DNA from: Bog-473 sp052140165
Lineage (GTDB): Bacteria > Actinomycetota > Acidimicrobiia > Acidimicrobiales > RAAP-2
Assembly (NCBI GenBank): GCA_052140165.1
Contig: JBKQUM010000137.1
Location: forward strand, 1-56,869
DNA length: 56,869 bases
Reading direction: 5' to 3'
Of the stretch, positions 21,165 through 30,460 are shown piece after piece. The notes under the pieces are model-generated. The model did not search any database. It had not been told where the DNA came from and saw nothing but the letters and a program-made list of their open reading frames with translations. A program made the translations under genes and the position numbers. How positions within the stretch are numbered: position 1 is the stretch's first letter; each line of letters begins with the position of its first letter.

Positions 21165-22436
21165 ATGGCCGGACACCGGGGTACCGGGGAGCCACTGCCG
21201 AACGCTGAGCGCACATCGCAGCGCCCCCGTGTGGTCCTGGGTGTCTGCGGGGGGATCGCCGCCTACAAGGCGGTCGAGGTCTGCCGCCGGCTGGTCGACG
21301 CCGGCGTGCACGTGACACCTGTGCTGACCGACGACGCGACACGGTTCGTCGGCGAGGTCACCTTCTCGGCCCTGGCCTCCGAGCCGGCGCAGCGCTCGCT
21401 GTGGGACGAGTCCTCGCCGATTCCCCATACCAGGCTCGGCCAGGACGCGGACCTCGTCGTCGTGGTACCGGCCACCGCGCACACGATCGCGCGGTATGCC
21501 GCCGGCCTCTCCGACGATCTGCTGACGGCCACGCTGCTGGCGACCAGGGCGCCGGTGATGGTCTGCCCGGCCATGCACACCGAGATGTGGGAGCACCCGT
21601 CCGTGCGTGACAACCTGGCCACGCTGGAACGCCGCGGCGTCGAGATCGTCCCGCCCGAGAGCGGCAGGCTCGCCGGGGGAGACTCCGGCGAGGGAAGGCT
21701 GGCCGACCCGGGCGTCATCGTCGACCGGGTGCTGGAACGGCTCGGCCGCGCCGGGCACCGCGACCTGCTCGGCGCGCGCGTCGTCGTGAGCGCCGGGGGC
21801 ACGCGTGAGGCGCTCGATCCCGTTCGCTTCATCACCAATCGCTCGTCCGGCAAGCAGGGCCACGCCATCGCCGCCGCCGCGGCGCGGCGCGGCGCGGCGG
21901 TCACGCTCGTCACATCCTCACCGCTCGTGCTCCCCCCCGACGTCGTCGCCGCGGTCACCCGGATCGACGTGGAGTCGGCGGCCGACATGGAGCACGCGGT
22001 GGGCGCGGCGGCCGAGGGCGCCGACGTCGTGGTGATGGCCGCTGCGGTGGCCGACTTCAGGCCCAAGCAGCCCGCCGGCGTGAAGCTGTCCAAGGAGGAG
22101 GGGATCCCCGAGCTCGTCCTCGAGCCGACGCCCGACATCCTGGCCGGCCTTGCCGCCCGGCGCCCGCCCGGCCAGATGCTCGTCGGGTTCGCGGCCGAGA
22201 CCCACGACGCGCTCGAACGGGGACGGCGAAAGCTCGCGCGCAAGGGGGTGGACCTGCTGGTCGTCAACGATGTGAGCGCACCGGGCACGGGGTTCGACCA
22301 CGACACGAATGCGGTCGTCATCCTCGGAGCCGACGGGAGCACCACCGAAATCCCCCTGACCTCCAAGGATGCAGTGGCAAATGCCGTATTGGATAGGGTG
22401 ATCGCCCACCACAACGAGAAGCGGAGCACCACGTGA
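21165..22436 (+). CDS. coaBC: Phosphopantothenoylcysteine decarboxylase / phosphopantothenate-cysteine ligase
   Basis: This bifunctional coenzyme A enzyme has 423 residues. The N-terminal CoaC flavoprotein half starts VVLGVCGGIAAYKAVEV and contains PAMHTEMW. The C-terminal CoaB half starts near residue 205 with ARVVVSAGGTREALDPVRFI and TNRSSGKQGHAIA. The first 22 residues precede the conserved core, so a later start is possible, but ATG 21165 is the only ATG there. The stop overlaps the metK GTG. Confidence 0.95.
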   Translation: MAGHRGTGEPLPNAERTSQRPRVVLGVCGGIAAYKAVEVCRRLVDAGVHVTPVLTDDATRFVGEVTFSALASEPAQRSLWDESSPIPHTRLGQDADLVVVVPATAHTIARYAAGLSDDLLTATLLATRAPVMVCPAMHTEMWEHPSVRDNLATLERRGVEIVPPESGRLAGGDSGEGRLADPGVIVDRVLERLGRAGHRDLLGARVVVSAGGTREALDPVRFITNRSSGKQGHAIAAAAARRGAAVTLVTSSPLVLPPDVVAAVTRIDVESAADMEHAVGAAAEGADVVVMAAAVADFRPKQPAGVKLSKEEGIPELVLEPTPDILAGLAARRPPGQMLVGFAAETHDALERGRRKLARKGVDLLVVNDVSAPGTGFDHDTNAVVILGADGSTTEIPLTSKDAVANAVLDRVIAHHNEKRSTT

Positions 22437-23623
22437 GAACCACTTTCACCTCGGAATCGGTCACCGAGGGGCACCCGGACAAGATGGCGGACCAGATCTC
22501 GGATGCGGTCCTCGACGCGATCCTCGAGGGCGATCCTTCGAGCCGCGTCGCCTGCGAGACCCTGTTGACGACCGGCCTCGTCGTGGTGGCGGGCGAGGTC
22601 ACGACGTCGACCTATGTCGACATCCCGGCGCTCGTGCGCGAGACGGTGTGCGACATCGGGTACGACAACGATGCATACGGCTTCAACGGCGAGACCTGCG
22701 GGGTGCTCGTGTCGCTCGACGCGCAGTCGCCCGACATCGCGCAGGGCGTGGACGCGGCGTTCGAGCTGCGGACAGGCAAGGGCGGAGAGGATGTACTCAA
22801 CGCCCAGGGTGCGGGCGACCAGGGGATGATGTTCGGGTACGCCTGCGACGAGACGCCGGATCTGATGCCGCTGCCGATCTGGTTGTCCCACCGCCTCTCG
22901 GAGCGCCTGGCCCAGGTGCGGCGGGCGGCTGCCGTGCCGTACCTGCGGCCTGACGGCAAGACGCAGGTCTCCGTCGTCTACGAGGACGGTCGCCCCGTAC
23001 GCATCGACACGGTCCTGATCTCGACCCAGCACGCCGGCGGCATCGACCTGGAGGAGCAGCTGCGCCCCGACCTGATCGAGCACGTCATCAAGCCGCTGCT
23101 GCCCACCGATCTCGACACCGAGGGACTGCGCATCTTCGTCAACCCGACCGGGATCTTCGAGCTGGGCGGCCCGCATGCCGACACCGGGCTCACCGGCCGC
23201 AAGATCATCGTGGACACCTATGGCGGCATGGCTCGCCATGGTGGCGGTGCATTCTCCGGCAAGGACCCCTCGAAGGTGGACCGCTCGGCGGCCTACGCGG
23301 CTCGATGGGTGGCGAAGCACGTGGTGGCCGCCGGGGCGGCCAGGCGGTGCGAAGTGCAGGTGGCGTACGCCATCGGCGTCGCACACCCGGTGTCACTGCT
23401 CGTCGAGACATTCGGCACCGAGTCCGCCGACCCCGAGAAGATCTCGGACGCGGTGCGTGAGCTGTTCGACCTCCGCCCGGCGGCGATTATACGCGACCTC
23501 GACCTGCGCCGGCCCATCTACAAGAAGACGGCGGCGTACGGTCACTTCGGTCGTTCGGACAAGGAGTTCACGTGGGAGGCCACCCCGCGCGTGGACGACC
23601 TGCGGGGCGCGCTCGGGCTCTGA
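22433..23623 (+). CDS. metK: S-adenosylmethionine synthetase
   Basis: It makes SAM from methionine and ATP. The 396-residue protein has FTSESVTEGHPDKMADQISD, the signature GAGDQGMMFGYA and the P-loop-like GGGAFSGKDPSKVDRSAAY. It starts at GTG 22433, overlapping the coaBC stop (GTGA); no SAM riboswitch is visible because the gene is inside the operon. About 50 bp separate it from priA. Confidence 0.97.
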   Translation: MRTTFTSESVTEGHPDKMADQISDAVLDAILEGDPSSRVACETLLTTGLVVVAGEVTTSTYVDIPALVRETVCDIGYDNDAYGFNGETCGVLVSLDAQSPDIAQGVDAAFELRTGKGGEDVLNAQGAGDQGMMFGYACDETPDLMPLPIWLSHRLSERLAQVRRAAAVPYLRPDGKTQVSVVYEDGRPVRIDTVLISTQHAGGIDLEEQLRPDLIEHVIKPLLPTDLDTEGLRIFVNPTGIFELGGPHADTGLTGRKIIVDTYGGMARHGGGAFSGKDPSKVDRSAAYAARWVAKHVVAAGAARRCEVQVAYAIGVAHPVSLLVETFGTESADPEKISDAVRELFDLRPAAIIRDLDLRRPIYKKTAAYGHFGRSDKEFTWEATPRVDDLRGALGL

Positions 23624-23673
23624 GCGCGCGATCGCTCCCCTGAGGGGGGCCGTCGTGGCGTGCCACTGACGTC

Positions 23674-25569
23674 ATGGCGAACGACCGTGCGATGACGCTT
23701 CCCCTGCGGACGGTGCGCGTGCGCACCGAGGTGGCCGCGCTCACGAGGACGTTCGACTACGCGGTGCCGGCGCGCTGGGCCGAGGACGTGCGCGTGGGCA
23801 CCCGGGTGCGGGTGCCGCTGCACGGGCGCACGGTGCGGGGGTGGGTCGTCCAGAGCGATGTGGGCACCCTCGACGGTGTCGAGGTCCTGCCGCTCAAGTC
23901 GTGGCTCGGCTGGGGCCCGCCGGACGACCTCGTCGAGGTGGCGGAGTGGGCATCGTGGCGCTGGGCCGGCCCCGTGTCCTTCTTCCTGCGGGCCGCGTCC
24001 CCGTCCGTGGTCGTGCGTCACTTGCCCGATGTCCCTCCGGCGCCCCGGCCGGCGGTGTCCGATTCTCGCGACGGGGCGACGCCCCGGCTATGGGACCGGG
24101 CCCTCACGCAACGGGCCGTCACGGTGGTGCGCCTGCCGCCGGCCACCGATCTCATCGACCTTGTGCTGGGGGTCGTCGAGGACCCCGGCGTGCGCGCCCG
24201 CGGGGGCAGCGTCGTGGTGCTGGTCCCTTCGACCGGGTGGGCGGAGCGCCTGACCTCCCGGCTCTTGCGGCGCGGGTGTCCGGCGACTGGTGCGTGGGAC
24301 GCGGCGCGAGCGGGCTGGCCCGTCGTCGTGGGCAGCCGCGGCGGCGCCTGGGCCCCCGTTCCGAGGCTCGCTGCGGCCGTCGTGCTCGACGCGCACGACG
24401 CGTCGTACCGGGAGGAGAGTGCGCCGACCTACAGCGCCGTCGATGTCCTCTTCGAGCGGGCCCGCCGTCAGGCCGCTCCGTGCCTCCTCGTCTCGCCCGT
24501 GCCGCCGGTGGCGCTGGCGGCCCACGACGAGATGGAGACGCTTGCGCCACCTGGTGTGGAGGAGCGAGCCGGCTGGTCCACGCTCGAACGGGTGGACCGC
24601 CGGGGCGCGGATCCCCGCACCGGCATGTTCTCCGAGGAGTTCGTCCGCCTGGCCCGTGCCGTGCTCGACGACCCCGCCACCGCGGGGCGGGGACCGTTGG
24701 TGTGCGTTTACAACCGCACGGGCGGCGCCCGCGTGCTGGCGTGCCGCCACTGCGGCGAGCTCGCCCGCTGCACGCGCTGCGGCGCGGCAGCGTCCCGACC
24801 CCGTGAGGAAGAGGTGCTGCGCTGCCTGCGCTGCGGCGACACGAGACCGGTCGTCTGTGCGGCCTGTGGCCGGCTGCGCATGAAGACGCTGCGAGCCGGC
24901 GTGAGCCGGCTGCGCGAGGAGCTGGCGGCACTGCTCGGGGTCGAGGTGGGGGAGGTCGCCGGCCCACGGGCGGGCAGCGCGGAGCCTGTCTTGCCGGCCG
25001 CCCCGGTGCTCGTGGGCACCGAGGCGGTGCTGCACCGGGTGCGCCACGCCGCGGCCGTCGTCTTCTTGGACATCGATCTGCACCTGCTCGCCACGCGCCT
25101 CACGGCGATTGAGGACACCCTGGCCCTTCTCGTCCGGGCGGCGCGGCTGGTCGGCGCGCGCGGGACCGGCCCGCCCTGGGCGCGGGTGCAGGCGCAGACA
25201 CGCGTGCCGGACCATGCGTTGCTCGTGGCCGTCTCGAAGGGTGAGCCCCAGCCCGTGCTGGACGAGGAGGCGGCGGTGCGTCGTCTGTCGGCGCTGCCGC
25301 CGTTCGCGGCGCTGGCGGTCGTCTCGGGCGTGCTGGCACCGGACTACGCCCTGGCGCTTTCGCAGCAGGCCGCCACCGCCACCGCCACCGCCACCGCCAC
25401 CGCCACCGCCACCGGTGCCGAGGCCGGCGCGGTCACGGTGTCGCCGCTGGACGAGGGGCGGTTCCTGCTGCGGGCCGCCACGCACGGGCCGCTGTGCGAC
25501 CTGCTGGCCCGGGTACCCAGGCCGCCCGGGCGCGGGCTGCGCGTCGAGGTGGACCCGCCCACCCTCTGA
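23674..25569 (+). CDS. priA: PriA-family primosomal protein N', helicase motifs degenerate
   Basis: It has 631 residues. The N-terminal DNA-binding domain (RVRTEVAALTRTFDYAVP) and the eight-cysteine zinc region (about 355-405: CRHC, CTRC, CLRC, CAAC) are intact. The Walker A GxGKT is absent, and the DEEH region reads LDAHDASYREE, so ATPase/helicase activity is probably lost, as in other actinobacterial PriA proteins. It may still act as a fork-binding restart scaffold. Codons 567-580 are a pure (Ala-Thr)7 run from a hexanucleotide repeat. The start ATG 23674 has no clear ribosome site; ATG 23692 is an alternative. Confidence 0.88.
   Translation: MANDRAMTLPLRTVRVRTEVAALTRTFDYAVPARWAEDVRVGTRVRVPLHGRTVRGWVVQSDVGTLDGVEVLPLKSWLGWGPPDDLVEVAEWASWRWAGPVSFFLRAASPSVVVRHLPDVPPAPRPAVSDSRDGATPRLWDRALTQRAVTVVRLPPATDLIDLVLGVVEDPGVRARGGSVVVLVPSTGWAERLTSRLLRRGCPATGAWDAARAGWPVVVGSRGGAWAPVPRLAAAVVLDAHDASYREESAPTYSAVDVLFERARRQAAPCLLVSPVPPVALAAHDEMETLAPPGVEERAGWSTLERVDRRGADPRTGMFSEEFVRLARAVLDDPATAGRGPLVCVYNRTGGARVLACRHCGELARCTRCGAAASRPREEEVLRCLRCGDTRPVVCAACGRLRMKTLRAGVSRLREELAALLGVEVGEVAGPRAGSAEPVLPAAPVLVGTEAVLHRVRHAAAVVFLDIDLHLLATRLTAIEDTLALLVRAARLVGARGTGPPWARVQAQTRVPDHALLVAVSKGEPQPVLDEEAAVRRLSALPPFAALAVVSGVLAPDYALALSQQAATATATATATATATGAEAGAVTVSPLDEGRFLLRAATHGPLCDLLARVPRPPGRGLRVEVDPPTL
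25372..25413 (+). repeat. GCCACC hexanucleotide microsatellite, 7 perfect copies
   Basis: Seven exact copies of GCCACC lie in frame inside priA and encode (Ala-Thr)7 in a region between conserved blocks. Copy-number change would keep the frame and only alter linker length. Confidence 0.95.
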
Positions 25570-25605
25570 GGCGCTCGCGGAGCCGGACCGGGCCGGGGCC
25601 CCCGG

Positions 25606-25617
25606 TAGGATGGTGCT
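25606..25617 (+). promoter_or_regulatory. -10 box placed for a leaderless def transcript
   Basis: TAGGAT (25606-25611), then 6 nt, then GTG 25618, with no ribosome site between. Confidence 0.55.
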
Positions 25618-26151
25618 GTGCCCGCCCTCACGATCCGTCAGTACGGCGACCCCGTGCTGAAGGAACGCGCCCGCGACGTCGAGGAGATCGACGGCGCCGT
25701 GGCCAGCCTGGTCGATTCCATGATCGAGACGATGTACGCCGCACCCGGCACCGGCCTGGCGGCCAACCAGATCGGTGTCCAGCGCCGGATCTTCGTCTAC
25801 GACGTCGGGGAGGGTGCCCGGACGGTCATCAACCCGCGCATCGTCGAGAGTGACGGCGAGTGGGCCTACGAAGAGGGCTGCCTCTCGGTGCCGGGGCTCA
25901 GCTGGGAGATCGTACGGCCCAACGCAGTCCACCTCGTGGGTCTCGACCTCGACGGCAACGAGGTCTCCATCGAGGCGACCGAGCTCGAGGGTCGCGTGTT
26001 CCAGCACGAGCTCGATCACCTCGAAGGCATCCTGCTGGTGGAGCGCTTGAACGAGGACCAGCGCAAGGAGGCGCTCAAGATCCTCCGCAGCCGCACACTG
26101 GACCTCGCCCCGTCGGACCCCGACGGGCTCTCGGACCTCTTCTCTCGCTGA
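25618..26151 (+). CDS. def: Peptide deformylase
   Basis: It removes the formyl group from nascent proteins. All three motifs are present: GTGLAANQIGV, EGCLSVPG and the metal-binding QHELDHLEG. At 177 residues it is of usual length. It starts at GTG 25618 immediately after a TAGGAT box and is followed 28 bp later by fmt, the opposing formylating enzyme. Confidence 0.96.
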   Translation: MPALTIRQYGDPVLKERARDVEEIDGAVASLVDSMIETMYAAPGTGLAANQIGVQRRIFVYDVGEGARTVINPRIVESDGEWAYEEGCLSVPGLSWEIVRPNAVHLVGLDLDGNEVSIEATELEGRVFQHELDHLEGILLVERLNEDQRKEALKILRSRTLDLAPSDPDGLSDLFSR

Positions 26152-26167
26152 GCCGCGCCGGCTGCCC

Positions 26168-26179
26168 TACGGTGAGCGG
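26168..26179 (+). promoter_or_regulatory. -10 box placed for a leaderless fmt transcript
   Basis: TACGGT (26168-26173), 6 nt, then GTG 26180. The spacing is the same as at def and aroC. Confidence 0.5.
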
Positions 26180-27067
26180 GTGGCCCGGCTGGCGTACCTC
26201 GGCACCCCGGACATGGCGGTGCCGCCACTGCGCGCGCTGGTCGGGGCGGGGCACGACATCGCTCTCTGCGTGACCCGGCCCGACCGCCGGCGCGGCCGAG
26301 GCGGGCAGAGCACGCCGAGCCCGGTCAAGGAGGCCGCCACCGAGCTCGGCATCACGGTCTCGCACGACATGGACGACGTGGCGACGGCCGGGGTGGAGAT
26401 GGCCGTCGTGGTGGCGTACGGTCGGATCATCCCCACCCGTCTGCTCGACGTCGTGCCGATGGTGAACCTGCACTTCTCGCTGTTACCCCGCTGGCGCGGT
26501 GCCGCCCCGGTCGAGCGGGCGATCCTCGCCGGTGACGATGAGACCGGCGTCTGCGTGATGAAGGTCGAGGCGGGTCTCGACACCGGCCCGGTCTACGCGG
26601 TGCGCACCGTGCCCCTCGACGACGACGTGACGCTCGCCGCGCTGCGCCGGCAGCTCGTCGACGTCGGCAGTGAGCTCCTCGTGGCCACCCTCGCCGCGGG
26701 GGCGTCCGGACTGCCCGAGCCCGTGCCCCAGCACGGGGAGGCGACCATCGCCGAGAAGATCACCAATGAGGACCTCCATCTCGACTGGGCCGAGCCCGCC
26801 GTGCAGCTGAGAAGGGTGGTCCGCCTCGGCCGGGCCTGGACCACGTTCCGGGGCAGGCGACTGGGCGTGCTGCAGGCGGCAGCGGGCGACGCGGTGCCCG
26901 GCGACGACGGGTACGCGCCCGGCTCGCTCGTCGGCCCGGTGGTGGTGACGGGCGCCGGCACCCTCCTGCTGCAGCGGGTGCAGCCCGAGAGCCGTTCGTC
27001 CATGTCAGCCGACGAGTGGTTGCGCGGTGTCCGGCCCGTGGACGGGGAGCGCCTCGGGACGGACTAG
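26180..27067 (+). CDS. fmt: Methionyl-tRNA formyltransferase
   Basis: It formylates initiator Met-tRNA using 10-formyl-THF. The 295-residue protein has the N-terminal Rossmann-like start ARLAYLGTPDMAVPPLRAL, the catalytic loop FSLLPRWRGAAPVERAIL (Asn-His-Asp site in VNLHFS and GLDTGPVY) and a C-terminal OB domain. It pairs with def. The next gene starts 2 nt after the stop. Confidence 0.96.
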   Translation: MARLAYLGTPDMAVPPLRALVGAGHDIALCVTRPDRRRGRGGQSTPSPVKEAATELGITVSHDMDDVATAGVEMAVVVAYGRIIPTRLLDVVPMVNLHFSLLPRWRGAAPVERAILAGDDETGVCVMKVEAGLDTGPVYAVRTVPLDDDVTLAALRRQLVDVGSELLVATLAAGASGLPEPVPQHGEATIAEKITNEDLHLDWAEPAVQLRRVVRLGRAWTTFRGRRLGVLQAAAGDAVPGDDGYAPGSLVGPVVVTGAGTLLLQRVQPESRSSMSADEWLRGVRPVDGERLGTD

Positions 27068-27069
27068 AC

Positions 27070-27876
27070 ATGAGGTTGGTGACTGTGACTCCTATCGACG
27101 GGTGGAGCCCCGAGCAGTACGAGCGGTTCCGCTCGGAGCGCCAGCAACCCTTCGACGACCTTCTGACGCTGTGTCACCCCGTTGAAGGCGGGCGGATCGT
27201 CGATCTCGGGTGCGGCACGGGTCTGCTGACCAAGATCCTCCACGAGGAGATGGGCGCCGAGGAGACGGTCGGCATCGACTCCTCGGCCGCCATGCTGGCC
27301 CGGGCCCAGTCGTCGTTCGGGGACGTGCCCGGACTCTCCTTCGCGCAGGGCGACATCGCAACGTGGCTCGACGAGGGGCTCGATCTCGTGTTCGCCAACG
27401 CGTCACTCCAGTGGATCGACGACCACCTCAACCTCCTCGCGCGCATGCGCACGGCGCTGCGCGAGGACGGACAGCTGGCGTTCCAAGTGCCCGCGAACTA
27501 TCGCCACCCCTCGCACGTGTTGGCGCACGCGGTGGCCAACGAGTCGCCGTTCATGGACGCGCTCTACGGGGACGTGCCCGAGGACCGGGGCCGTTTCGTG
27601 CTCTCCCCGGAGTTGTACGCCGATCTCCTCTACGAGCTCGGGGCGAAGGATCAAGTGGTCCGCATGGAGGTCTACGGGCACGAGCTGGAGTCGACCGGCG
27701 AGGTCGTCGAGTGGGTCATGGGGACCCTCCTGACGCCGTACCGAAAGCGCCTCAGCCCCGAGCTGTTCGACGAGTTCGTGGACCGCTATCGGGAACGGCT
27801 CATTGAGGAGCTCGGGGAGCGCGAACCGTACTTCTACGGATTCCGGCGCATCCTGTGCTGGGCGCGCTTCAGCTGA
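27070..27876 (+). CDS. Trans-aconitate 2-methyltransferase-like SAM methyltransferase
   Basis: It has 268 residues and a class I fold: SAM motif I VDLGCGTGLLTKIL near residues 40-53, motif II acidic VGIDSSAAML, and LDLVFANASLQWIDDH. The last segment and the C-terminal half (FQVPANYRHPSH, EPYFYGFRRI) resemble Tam, which esterifies trans-aconitate. ATG 27070 follows the fmt stop by 2 nt; the longer reading lies inside fmt. Co-location with fmt and rpe does not explain its role, and the substrate is not proven. Confidence 0.75.
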   Translation: MRLVTVTPIDGWSPEQYERFRSERQQPFDDLLTLCHPVEGGRIVDLGCGTGLLTKILHEEMGAEETVGIDSSAAMLARAQSSFGDVPGLSFAQGDIATWLDEGLDLVFANASLQWIDDHLNLLARMRTALREDGQLAFQVPANYRHPSHVLAHAVANESPFMDALYGDVPEDRGRFVLSPELYADLLYELGAKDQVVRMEVYGHELESTGEVVEWVMGTLLTPYRKRLSPELFDEFVDRYRERLIEELGEREPYFYGFRRILCWARFS

Positions 27877-27893
27877 GGATCGACGTCGCGACC

Positions 27894-28601
27894 ATGCAGG
27901 GACGGCCGTCCATCCAAGGCCGCGACCCGGGGCGTTTCGGCGACGTGCGGATCGCGCCGTCCTTGCTCTCGGCGGACTTCGGCGTGCTCGCCGAGCAGGT
28001 GGGGGAGGTGGCCCCGTCCGCCGACTGGCTCCATGTCGACGTCATGGACGGCCACTTCGTCCCCAATGTGACGATCGGGCCACCGGTGGTGGCGTCGCTG
28101 CGCCGCCACACGCCCCTGTTCTTCGACTGTCACCTCATGATGACCGAGCCCGGTCGCTACCTCCAGGACTTCGCTGACGCCGGCGCGGACGGGTGCACCG
28201 TGCACGTCGAGATCGGCGACACCGACGAGCTGATCGCCCAGATGCGCCGGCTCGGTCTGCGGGCCGGGCTCGCCCTCAACCCCGACACACCCTTCGAGGC
28301 GGTGCAGCCGTATCTCGGCGACGTCGACCTCGTGTTGTGCATGACGGTGTTCCCTGGGTTCGGGGGCCAGAGCTTCATGGGCGAGGTGATGACGAAGGTC
28401 GAGCAGGTGCGCGCCGCGGTCGACGAGAGCGCGCTGGCACTGGACATCGAGGTGGACGGCGGGATCGACACTGCCACGGCACCGGTGGCCGCTGCGGCCG
28501 GCGCCAACGTCTTCGTCGCGGGCACCGCCATCTTCGGGCACGAACGGCCCTGGGAGGCAGCCGACGCCATCCGCGAGTCCGTGCGCGACGCTTCCGGGTG
28601 A
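27894..28601 (+). CDS. rpe: Ribulose-phosphate 3-epimerase
   Basis: It interconverts ribulose-5-P and xylulose-5-P. The TIM-barrel protein of 235 residues has IAPSLLSADF, WLHVDVMDGHFVPN, VFPGFGGQSFM and EVDGGID, which include the metal ligands. ATG 27894 gives about 14 residues more than the typical start; the longer in-frame reading overlaps the methyltransferase. A GTGA at its stop overlaps a possible start of the next gene. Confidence 0.95.
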   Translation: MQGRPSIQGRDPGRFGDVRIAPSLLSADFGVLAEQVGEVAPSADWLHVDVMDGHFVPNVTIGPPVVASLRRHTPLFFDCHLMMTEPGRYLQDFADAGADGCTVHVEIGDTDELIAQMRRLGLRAGLALNPDTPFEAVQPYLGDVDLVLCMTVFPGFGGQSFMGEVMTKVEQVRAAVDESALALDIEVDGGIDTATAPVAAAAGANVFVAGTAIFGHERPWEAADAIRESVRDASG

Positions 28602-28630
28602 TCCCGGCGCCCGTTGAAGGCGGCCGGACG

Positions 28631-29767
28631 GTGAGCGGGGACGCGCCGCGGGCGGTGGTGGCCGGTGGTGGCATCGTGGGCACCTGGCACGCGCTCGAGC
28701 TCGTCCGGGCGGGGTTCTCGGTGGACCACCTCGAGGCCGATGTGGCTCCCCGGGGGGCGTCGGTGCGCAACTTCGGGCTGGTGTGGGTGAGCGGCCGGCG
28801 CTCCGGGGAGGAGCTCGACGTGGCCCTGCGCGCCCGTCGCCGCTGGGAGGAGGTGGGCGCCGAGGTGCCGGGGTTGGGGTTCCGCTCGTGCGGTTCACTC
28901 ACCGTCGCCTGCGACGCAGCCGAGCGCGAGGTGATGGAGGCGTTCGCGCGCCACCCGCAGGCCGGTGCGCGCTCGATCACCTTCCTCGAGCCCGACGAGG
29001 TACGCGCGTGCAACCCGGCGCTCCGCGGCGACGTGGAGGGGGCGCTGCACTGTTCCCGCGATGCGGTGGTCGAGCCGCGCCTCGCGCTGGGCGCCCTGCG
29101 TGGGTACCTGAGCACAAAGGCCGCGCCGGACCGCTACCGTTTCCATCCAGGGCGCCGGGTCGTCACGGCCGCGGCGCGCGCCCTGGTCGACACGGTGGGA
29201 ACCCGATGGGAAGGGGATCTCGTCGTGGTCGCCACCGGCGCCGCCTACGACCACCTGCCGGGCACCGAGGATGTCGGGATCCGGCTGCGGCGGGTCCGCC
29301 TCCAGATGCTCGAGACGGGGCCGTTCGCGCCGAGGGTGACGACGGCGCTGGCCGACGCCGACACGCTGCGCTACTACCCGGCCTACGACGTGGCGCCGCT
29401 CGAGCTCCTCGGGGAGCAGGGCACCGTGTCCGGCGACCACCATCTCCAGCTGTTGCTGGTCCAGCGTCCCGACGGCGGCCTCACCATCGGCGACACCCAC
29501 GCCTACGAGGAGCCCTTCGACTTCGCACTGAGCGAGGAGCCCACCGACGAGCTGCTGGCGCGGGCCCGGCGGGTGCTGGGGACGGAGGTGCCGCCGGTGC
29601 GGCGGCGCTGGGAGGGCGTGTACGCCCAGTGCACCGACGGCGCGGTGTGCCTGCGGGAGGAGATCCACCCCGGGGTCCTCCTGGTGACCGGCCCGGGTGG
29701 GCGCGGCATGACCTGTGCGCCGGCGATCGCCGCCGACACGTTGAGGGCCGCCGGGGTCACCCCGTGA
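28631..29767 (+). CDS. FAD-dependent oxidoreductase linked to phosphonate metabolism (TIGR03364-like)
   Basis: This DAO-type flavoprotein has about 378 residues and an N-terminal FAD-binding loop AVVAGGGIVGTWHALEL, with VVVATGAAYDHLPG and the C-terminal VTGPGGRGMTCAPAIA. Its best resemblance, and the adjacent phosphonatase-like HAD protein, match the pair found beside 2-aminoethylphosphonate genes, where such oxidases act on amines. The start is uncertain: GTG 28631 (GAAGG upstream) or GTG 28598, which would overlap the rpe stop. The stop overlaps the next gene (GTGA). No phosphonate transporter or PhnW is nearby. Confidence 0.75.
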   Translation: MSGDAPRAVVAGGGIVGTWHALELVRAGFSVDHLEADVAPRGASVRNFGLVWVSGRRSGEELDVALRARRRWEEVGAEVPGLGFRSCGSLTVACDAAEREVMEAFARHPQAGARSITFLEPDEVRACNPALRGDVEGALHCSRDAVVEPRLALGALRGYLSTKAAPDRYRFHPGRRVVTAAARALVDTVGTRWEGDLVVVATGAAYDHLPGTEDVGIRLRRVRLQMLETGPFAPRVTTALADADTLRYYPAYDVAPLELLGEQGTVSGDHHLQLLLVQRPDGGLTIGDTHAYEEPFDFALSEEPTDELLARARRVLGTEVPPVRRRWEGVYAQCTDGAVCLREEIHPGVLLVTGPGGRGMTCAPAIAADTLRAAGVTP

Positions 29768-30450
29768 TCGGGCCGTTCGTGCTCGTCTGCCTCGACATGG
29801 CGGGCACGACCGTGCGGGACGACGGCGCCGTCGAGTCCGCCTTCACCGTCGCGCTGGGGGCCGTCGGGATCGTGGCCGGCAGCCCTCGCGACGCCGAGGC
29901 CCGGGCGTTCGTGCGCGACACCATGGGATGGTCCAAGGCGGACGTGTTCGCTCAACTCCTCGATCCCGACGACGCGGCCCGGGCGACGGATGCCTTCGCC
30001 GCCGCCTACGAGGCGACCGTCGCCGCGGGTGAGGTCGGCGAGATCCCGGGGGCTCTCGAGGTGATGCGCAGCCTGCGGTCCCGGGGGGTCCGGGTATGCC
30101 TCACGACCGGGTTCGCCCCCTCGACGCGGGACGCGTTGCTCGACGCGCTCGGCTGGCGCGACGAGGTCGACCTGGCTCTCTCTCCGGCCGACGTCGGTCG
30201 GGGCCGGCCCGCACCCGACATGGTCCTCGGTGCCATGGGCCGCCTGGGCGTCGACGACCCCGGCACCGTGGCCGTCGTCGGCGACACGGTGAGCGACCTG
30301 GAAGCGGGCAACCGGGCGGGGGCGGGAGCGGTCATCGGCGTGCTCAGCGGCGCGCACGACGAGGCAACGCTCGCCGCCGCCCCGCACACGGCGCTCATCG
30401 CCGACGTGAGGGGACTGCTGGCGGTCCTCGAATCTGGCTCACCCCGCTGA
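29764..30450 (+). CDS. Phosphonatase-like HAD hydrolase (TIGR03351-like)
   Basis: This 228-residue HAD protein carries the nucleophile motif DMAGTT at 11-16, as in phosphonoacetaldehyde hydrolase. Cap residues 54-59 read MGWSKA, so Lys58 aligns with the Schiff-base lysine of PhnX. Later motifs are VCLTTGFAP and VGDTVSDLEAGNRAG. It is translationally coupled to the FAD oxidoreductase. A C-P bond or related phosphate-ester substrate is inferred. Confidence 0.78.
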   Translation: MIGPFVLVCLDMAGTTVRDDGAVESAFTVALGAVGIVAGSPRDAEARAFVRDTMGWSKADVFAQLLDPDDAARATDAFAAAYEATVAAGEVGEIPGALEVMRSLRSRGVRVCLTTGFAPSTRDALLDALGWRDEVDLALSPADVGRGRPAPDMVLGAMGRLGVDDPGTVAVVGDTVSDLEAGNRAGAGAVIGVLSGAHDEATLAAAPHTALIADVRGLLAVLESGSPR

Positions 30451-30460
30451 ACTGGGCATC

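Noticed and set aside
22380..22433. SAM riboswitch upstream of metK
   Set aside because: metK overlaps the coaBC stop, leaving no leader.
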